This document shows, in pieces, positions 59,284 through 64,000 of a stretch of DNA of 64,000 bases. The translations under genes were made by a program, and so were the position numbers. A model generated the notes under the pieces. It saw only the letters and a program-made list of their open reading frames with translations, did no database searches and was not told the DNA's origin. The first letter of the stretch is position 1. The number at the start of each line of letters is the position of its first letter. Source of the DNA: an uncultured Eubacteriales bacterium (lineage in GTDB: Bacteria > Bacillota > Clostridia > Christensenellales > CAG-138); contig UQGA01000007.1 in assembly GCA_900540495.1 (NCBI GenBank), forward strand, positions 1 to 64,000, in the 5' to 3' direction.

Positions 59284-61056
59284 ATGAGAAAAACGGTCAA
59301 CGGCAATACCGGCGGCGTGCGCGAGGTGTTGCTCAGGGAAATGGAATCGCTGTATGCGATGGAACAGGGGCAGGATACGTTTTTGTCCGACGAACTGTGC
59401 AGCGCGCTGGCGCGATATACGGGGCTGATCGGGCGGGAAATCCTGGTCTATATTGGGCGCAACGGCAACATCGAAGAGGTGCGCATCGGAGACGATCACA
59501 CCGTTTCCATGCCGGAGATGCGTCTGGTGCGCAATGCGGACCGGCTCTGCGGCGTGCGCTGCATCCATACGCACCCGCGCGGCAGCGGGCTGCTTTCCGA
59601 TGTGGACGCCGGGTCGCTCGGCTCGTTGCGGTTGGACGCCATGGCGGCCATCGGCGTGACGGAGGACGGCCGCGCCACAAGCGTATGCGTAGGCTATTTG
59701 GGGGAGCAGGAGGGAGACCGGCGCCAGACCGTGCTCTACGGTCCGATGCGCGCCTACCATCTGCCGCAAAAGCAGCTGATGGATGCAATCTTCGAGGCGG
59801 ACGCCCGGTTTGCGTCGAGCGCCTATGCGGTGACGCAGGCGCGCCCGGAACGGGCGATTCTTGTGGGGATCGACGGCGCTGAAGGATACGACACGCTGGA
59901 GGAGCTGGCGGCGCTGGCGGAGACGGCGGGCGTGCAGGTCGTGGGCCGCTCGGTGCAGCGGCGGCGCGCCGTGGACAATGCGACGTATATCGGCACCGGC
60001 AAGGCCGAAGAGCTTGCGCTCGACGTCAACGCGCTTGAGGCCGATCTGGTCATTTTTGACGATGAGCTGTCCGCCATCCAGATGCGCAATCTGGAGCAGT
60101 CGCTCGGCGTGCCGATCATCGACCGCACCATGCTCATCCTCGACATCTTCGCCATGCGCGCCCAGTCGCGTGAGGGCAAGCTGCAGGTGGAGCTTGCCCA
60201 GCTCAAGTACCGGCTGCCGCGCCTGCTCGGCATGGGGCGGGCGCTTTCCCGCCAGGGCGCTTCCGGCGTCGGGATGCGCGGACCGGGCGAGAAAAAGCTC
60301 GAGATCGACCGCCGCCGCATCCGCCGCCGCATCTTTGAGCTCGAGCAGTCTCTCGCCGAAATTGAAAAACAGCGCGGCCTGCGCCGCGAGCGCCGCCTGC
60401 AGGGCCCTGTACCGATGGTTGCGCTTGTGGGGTATACCAATGCGGGCAAATCCACGCTGCTCAACCGGTTGTCCGGCAGCGATGTGCTCGCTGAGGACAG
60501 GCTTTTTGCCACGCTCGACCCGGTTGTCCGGCAGGTCCCGCTGCCATCCGGCGGCGAATGCCTGCTATCGGACACGGTGGGCTTTATCAACAAACTGCCG
60601 CACGACCTTGTACGGGCGTTCCATTCCACGCTTGAGGAGGTGCGCAGCGCCGCGCTGATCCTGCATGTAATCGACTGCACAAGCCCGTATGCGGATGTGC
60701 AGGCGCGCGTGGTGGAGGATGTGCTCGCGCAGCTCGGCGCGGCGGATACGCCGCGGATCAATGTTTATAACAAGACGGACGCGGCGCAGGCGCCGTTTGC
60801 GATGCGCGGCGAGTCCGTCCGCATCAGCGCCCGCACGGGCGGCGGGGTGGACGAACTGCTCGAGCGCGTGGAGCGGGCGCTGAACCGGCGTCAGGTGCGC
60901 GTCGAGCTCGTCGTGCCCTATGACCGGTATGAGGCGATGCGCCTGCTGCATGAGCTCGGCGCCATACGGCAGGAGACGCACGAGCCGGACGGCACACATG
61001 TCGTCGCTCTGCTGGATGAAGCGCAGCTCTGGCGTGTGCAGAAGGCGCTGTCCTGA
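59284..61056 (+). CDS. hflX: GTPase HflX with N-terminal JAMM-like domain
   Basis: 590 aa; a typical HflX has about 420. The C-terminal part is a complete HflX: N-terminal subdomain with DNATYIGTGKAEEL and FDDELSAIQMRNLEQ, the coiled linker ending in RRRIRRRI, and the GTPase with G1 GYTNAGKST, G3 DTVGF and G4 NKTD. HflX splits stalled or stressed 70S ribosomes. The extra 180 N-terminal residues contain HTHP-x6-S-x2-D (His95, His97, Ser105, Asp108), the metal-binding pattern of JAMM/MPN+ domains. ATG 59284 follows CGGAG. Monocistronic, with a terminator. Confidence 0.9.
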   Translation: MRKTVNGNTGGVREVLLREMESLYAMEQGQDTFLSDELCSALARYTGLIGREILVYIGRNGNIEEVRIGDDHTVSMPEMRLVRNADRLCGVRCIHTHPRGSGLLSDVDAGSLGSLRLDAMAAIGVTEDGRATSVCVGYLGEQEGDRRQTVLYGPMRAYHLPQKQLMDAIFEADARFASSAYAVTQARPERAILVGIDGAEGYDTLEELAALAETAGVQVVGRSVQRRRAVDNATYIGTGKAEELALDVNALEADLVIFDDELSAIQMRNLEQSLGVPIIDRTMLILDIFAMRAQSREGKLQVELAQLKYRLPRLLGMGRALSRQGASGVGMRGPGEKKLEIDRRRIRRRIFELEQSLAEIEKQRGLRRERRLQGPVPMVALVGYTNAGKSTLLNRLSGSDVLAEDRLFATLDPVVRQVPLPSGGECLLSDTVGFINKLPHDLVRAFHSTLEEVRSAALILHVIDCTSPYADVQARVVEDVLAQLGAADTPRINVYNKTDAAQAPFAMRGESVRISARTGGGVDELLERVERALNRRQVRVELVVPYDRYEAMRLLHELGAIRQETHEPDGTHVVALLDEAQLWRVQKALS

Positions 61057-61092
61057 AGGCACATCCGGGCCGAATGTTGCATAAGGTAGCAT

Positions 61093-61121
61093 ATCCGTTG
61101 CGCTGCGGCGCACGGATTTGT
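61093..61121 (+). terminator. Terminator of hflX
   Basis: Stem ATCCGT-(T)-GCGC / GCGC-ACGGAT (10 pairs, one bulged T) with loop TGCG, followed by TTGT. The -35 of the next promoter begins two bases later. Confidence 0.6.
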
Positions 61122-61122
61122 C

Positions 61123-61150
61123 TTGCGTTTTTTGGTTGGAATGATATAAT
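61123..61150 (+). promoter_or_regulatory. SigA promoter of the CDF transporter gene
   Basis: TTGCGT, a 16-nt spacer and TATAAT with a TGA extended -10, about 42 nt before the ATG. Confidence 0.8.
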
Positions 61151-61191
61151 GGGAAAACCGCCCCTTCGGGCGGGGAACAGGAGCGGGGAAC

Positions 61192-62361
61192 ATGATCGGA
61201 CTGCTGGCAAGATGGCTGATTCCGAACCGGGAGGATGTGCGCGCGCCAGAGGTGCGCAGCGCCTATGGCACGCTGTGCGGCGCCGTTGGCATTGCGTTCA
61301 ATGCGCTGCTCTTTTTGGGCAAGCTGCTTGCCGGTTCCATTTCCGGCTCCATTGCCGTGACGGCGGATGCGTTCAACAACCTGTCGGACGCTGGCTCTTC
61401 TCTCATTACGCTCATCGGCTTTCGCATGGCGGGCCGCAAGCCGGACCCGAAACATCCGTTCGGACACGGGCGGATCGAGTATATTTCCGGCTTTATCGTG
61501 GCGCTTGCCATCCTGCTGATGGGCGTCGAGCTGCTGGTGAGCTCCATTGAGAAGATCGCCGCCCCGGAACCGGTGGAGTTCAGCCCGCTGACGGTCGGCA
61601 TTCTTGCCGCGTCTATTCTCGTAAAGCTCTACATGGCCTTCTATAACCGCCGCATCGGCGCGCGCATCGACTCCACCGCCATGCGCGCCGCCGCAACCGA
61701 CAGCCTGAGCGACTGCGTTGCCACCGGCGTCGTCCTCCTTTCCACACTGATCGGCCACTGGACCGGGCTGCACATCGACGGCTGGTGCGGCCTGCTCGTG
61801 GCGCTGTTCATCCTGTATGCGGGCTTTGGCGCCGCGCGAGAGACGGTCGGCCCGCTGCTGGGCGAACCGCCGACAAAGGAATACGTGCAGCAGATCGAGG
61901 AGTTTGTGCTCTCGCATGAGGGCGTTGTCGGCATTCACGACCTCATCGTCCACAACTACGGGCCGGGCCGCAGCATGATCTCGCTCCATGTTGAAGTGCC
62001 TGCAAACGGAGACATACTTGAGCTGCACGATATGATCGATAACATTGAGCACGGCCTGCGCGACCGCATGGGGTGCGATACGGTCATCCACATGGACCCG
62101 GTCGTCACGGACGATGAACATGTGCAAACCCTGCGGGAGACGGTGCGCGGCTTTGCCGAGGAGATTGATCCCGCCATTACGATCCACGATTTCCGTATGG
62201 TCAGCGGGCCGACGCATACGAACCTCATCTTTGACGCCGTGGTGCCATTCCGGCTCCGCCTTTCGGATGAGGAGGTGCGCCGCCGGCTGGCCGAGCGGGT
62301 GCGCACGATTGACGGCAATTATTATGCCGTGATTGAGATTGACAAGTCGCATGTACTCTGA
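61192..62361 (+). CDS. Cation diffusion facilitator (CDF) metal transporter
   Basis: 389 aa inner-membrane metal/proton antiporter, probably for zinc, iron or manganese. Five to six helices occupy about 25-215. The metal-site pattern DAFNNLSDAGSSL in helix 2 and AATDSLSDCVATG in helix 5, and KHPFGHGRIEYISG after helix 2, are those of FieF/CDF proteins. The cytoplasmic C-terminal domain (about 215-385) is longer than usual and has extra VHNYGPGRSMISLHVEVP and MDPVVTD segments. AGGAGCGGGG precedes ATG 61192. Confidence 0.92.
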   Translation: MIGLLARWLIPNREDVRAPEVRSAYGTLCGAVGIAFNALLFLGKLLAGSISGSIAVTADAFNNLSDAGSSLITLIGFRMAGRKPDPKHPFGHGRIEYISGFIVALAILLMGVELLVSSIEKIAAPEPVEFSPLTVGILAASILVKLYMAFYNRRIGARIDSTAMRAAATDSLSDCVATGVVLLSTLIGHWTGLHIDGWCGLLVALFILYAGFGAARETVGPLLGEPPTKEYVQQIEEFVLSHEGVVGIHDLIVHNYGPGRSMISLHVEVPANGDILELHDMIDNIEHGLRDRMGCDTVIHMDPVVTDDEHVQTLRETVRGFAEEIDPAITIHDFRMVSGPTHTNLIFDAVVPFRLRLSDEEVRRRLAERVRTIDGNYYAVIEIDKSHVL

Positions 62362-62415
62362 GCCGCTACTCAGCGCCGCTGGGCCGCTGGCAACCCTGTA
62401 CGAAGGAGGATATCG

Positions 62416-63696
62416 ATGAAGAAGCTGGGCGCGCGCGTTTGGGTATCGCTTCTGCTGATCGGGCTTGCGGGGCAATTCGCCTGGACGATTGAGAACATGT
62501 ACTTCAACGTCTTTCTGTACAACACCATTTCCACCGACCCGAACTACATCGCCGCCATGGTGGCGGCAAGCGCGGCGGTCGCCACGCTGACGACGCTGTG
62601 CATGGGCGCGCTGTCCGACCGGATGGGCCGGCGCAAGGCGTTCATCTGCGTTGGCTATATCCTCTGGGGGCTGTCCACGCTCGCTTTCGGCTACATTACG
62701 GTTGAAAATGCGGCGCGCTGGTTCCCGGCGGCCAATGCCGTTGCGGCGGCTGCCGTACTCGTGGTGGTGATGGACTGCGTGATGACGTTTTTCGGCTCCA
62801 CGGCCAACGATGCGGCGTTCAACGCCTATGTCACCGATCAGACCACGAGCGAGAACCGCGGCCGCGTGGAATCGGTGCTGGCCGTACTGCCGCTGCTGTC
62901 CATGCTCGTGATCTTCGGCGCGTTTGACGGTATGACCCGGCAGGGGCGCTGGCGGGAGTTCTTCCTGATTTTCGGCCTTCTCGTCATTGCCGTTGGCGTA
63001 CTGTCGTTCTTTTTGCTGCCGGAGAGCCGCGTGGAGAAGCGCACGGGCGGATTTCTGCCCGCGCTGACCTATGGGTTCCGGCCGTCCGTTGTGCGGGAAA
63101 ACCGGCGACTGTATCTCGCGTTCGGCGCGCTTTGCCTGTTTTCGGTGGCGGTGCAGGTGTTCTTTCCCTATCTCATCATCTATTTACAGACGTATCTGCA
63201 TCTGAATTCGTATGCAATCGTGCTCGGCGTGGTGTTGCTCGCCGCGTCGCTCATCTCGGTTCTCTCCGGACGGACCATTGATCGCATTGGCAAATTGCGC
63301 TGCGTTCCCGCGGCCGTGTCGGTCATGTGCGTCGGTCTGGTGCTGATGTATTTTGCCCGGTCCATCGGCTTCGTGATCGCCGCCGGCATCGTGATGATGG
63401 CGGGATACATGCTCGTGACCGCGGTGTTGTCCGCCGTTGTACGCGACTATACGCCGGCCGGACGCGTCGGGAGCTTTCAGGGCATCCGCATGATCTTTGG
63501 CGTGCTGGTGCCGATGATCGTGGGCCCGTTCCTCGGCGCTGCGGTCATTCGCGGCGCGGCGGGCACCTATGAGGAGCTGGGCGTGGTCAGGGACGTGCCG
63601 ACGCCCGCCATTTTCTTGACCGCCGCCGCCGTGCTGCTGACGGTTTTTCTGCCCATGCTGCTGTTGCGCAGGGAGGAGAGGAGGCAGCACAGATGA
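62416..63696 (+). CDS. MFS transporter
   Basis: 426 aa with 12 predicted helices. The cytoplasmic loop 2-3 motif GALSDRMGRRKAF is the MFS signature. The N-terminal helix has IENMYFNVFLYNTIS, seen in sugar-type MFS permeases. GGAGG precedes ATG 62416. The next gene, a family 2 glycoside hydrolase, overlaps its stop codon by 4 nt, so the likely cargo is an oligosaccharide or glycoside that the hydrolase cleaves. This is inference from gene order. Confidence 0.88.
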   Translation: MKKLGARVWVSLLLIGLAGQFAWTIENMYFNVFLYNTISTDPNYIAAMVAASAAVATLTTLCMGALSDRMGRRKAFICVGYILWGLSTLAFGYITVENAARWFPAANAVAAAAVLVVVMDCVMTFFGSTANDAAFNAYVTDQTTSENRGRVESVLAVLPLLSMLVIFGAFDGMTRQGRWREFFLIFGLLVIAVGVLSFFLLPESRVEKRTGGFLPALTYGFRPSVVRENRRLYLAFGALCLFSVAVQVFFPYLIIYLQTYLHLNSYAIVLGVVLLAASLISVLSGRTIDRIGKLRCVPAAVSVMCVGLVLMYFARSIGFVIAAGIVMMAGYMLVTAVLSAVVRDYTPAGRVGSFQGIRMIFGVLVPMIVGPFLGAAVIRGAAGTYEELGVVRDVPTPAIFLTAAAVLLTVFLPMLLLRREERRQHR

Positions 63697-64000
63697 ACCG
63701 GCCCCCCATCGACCCTTCTTCGCCGGTGCTGCCGGAATATCCGCGGCCGCAGCTGCGCCGCGACAGCTATCTGAACCTGAACGGCCCCTGGGACTATGCC
63801 ATCACCGATACGGACGTGCAGCCCGAGCGGTTTGACGGACAGATACTCGTCCCCTTTTCGCCGGAGGCGCCGCTCTCCGGCGTGCGGCGCACGCTCACGC
63901 CGGACCGGTTTTTGTGGTATCGCCGCCGCGTGACGTTGCCGGCGGGCTTTGTGCGCGAGCGCACGCTGCTCCATTTCGGCGCTGTCGATCAGGAGGCCGC
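63693..64000 (+). CDS. Glycoside hydrolase family 2 protein, 5' part only
   Basis: The first about 102 codons before the window ends. The start PEYPRPQLRRDSYLNLNGPWDYAI, then ILVPFSPEAPLSG and FLWYRRRVTLP, is the N-terminal sugar-binding (jelly roll) domain of GH2 beta-galactosidases, beta-glucuronidases and relatives. Catalytic residues lie beyond the window, so specificity cannot be judged. ATG 63693 overlaps the MFS stop (ATGA) and GGGAGGAGAGGAGG lies upstream. Confidence 0.85.
   Translation, partial: MNRPPIDPSSPVLPEYPRPQLRRDSYLNLNGPWDYAITDTDVQPERFDGQILVPFSPEAPLSGVRRTLTPDRFLWYRRRVTLPAGFVRERTLLHFGAVDQEA

Overview
The window looks like a chromosomal segment of a high-GC, probably spore-forming member of the Bacillota (class Clostridia). 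The reasons are: the yabP-yabQ-divIC cluster of endospore formers; groESL behind a perfect CIRCE operator; a CdaA/CdaR pair; MutS2; several TTG starts with strong AGGAGG-type ribosome binding sites; and SigA promoters that often carry an extended -10 (TGn). By eye the GC content is about 60% or more, except in the first 1.7 kb, which is clearly more AT-rich and belongs to a mobile element. I cannot name a genus.

Layout. 1-1,840: end of an integrated element (large serine recombinase) abutting a tRNA-Ala(GGC). 2,000-5,580: class A penicillin-binding protein and a family-4-like uracil-DNA glycosylase that lacks the Fe-S cysteines. 5,600-12,690: two paralogous OmpR/PhoR-type two-component systems in tandem, separated by a membrane-anchored SPOR protein and followed by MscL with a zinc-ribbon tail and a small cysteine-rich protein. 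12,700-17,380: NAD synthetase on the minus strand, then a small protein, CdaA and CdaR (c-di-AMP synthesis). 17,400-27,400: FAD oxidoreductase, two paralogous membrane-anchored PQQ-type propeller proteins with an MscS channel, an aminotransferase, MutS2. 27,400-31,000: a third two-component system in an operon with an HtrA protease. 31,000-32,900 (minus): Ppx/GppA-like protein, DivIC, YabQ, YabP. 33,000-37,350: Rho with a long Gln/Gly/Tyr-rich region, ribosomal protein L31, TyrS, YigZ. 37,350-42,040: a type I membrane protein, a DUF2461 protein and a convergent GT-C-like membrane protein. 42,190-46,130: BofC-like protein, ProA behind a palindromic operator, HAD hydrolase, PpiC-type lipoprotein. 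46,300-51,320: an MacB/FtsX-type ABC system with a 33-residue membrane peptide and an exported helical protein. 51,870-53,970: groESL. 54,000-59,150 (minus): metallophosphoesterase and a MarR-controlled heterodimeric ABC exporter. 59,180-64,000: HflX with an N-terminal JAMM-like motif, CDF cation transporter, MFS transporter and the start of a glycoside hydrolase family 2 gene.

The recurring theme is the cell envelope: peptidoglycan synthesis, three envelope-sensing kinases, an envelope protease, two mechanosensitive channels, exported or anchored propeller and helical proteins, and sporulation membrane proteins. Regulation is legible at many places: clean SigA promoters, a CIRCE site, a MarR-type operator, a palindrome across the proA -10 box, a SigE-like promoter before yabP, and two genes (divIC and the phosphoesterase) whose extended -10 lies exactly 6 nt before the ATG with no ribosome binding site, which suggests leaderless transcripts.
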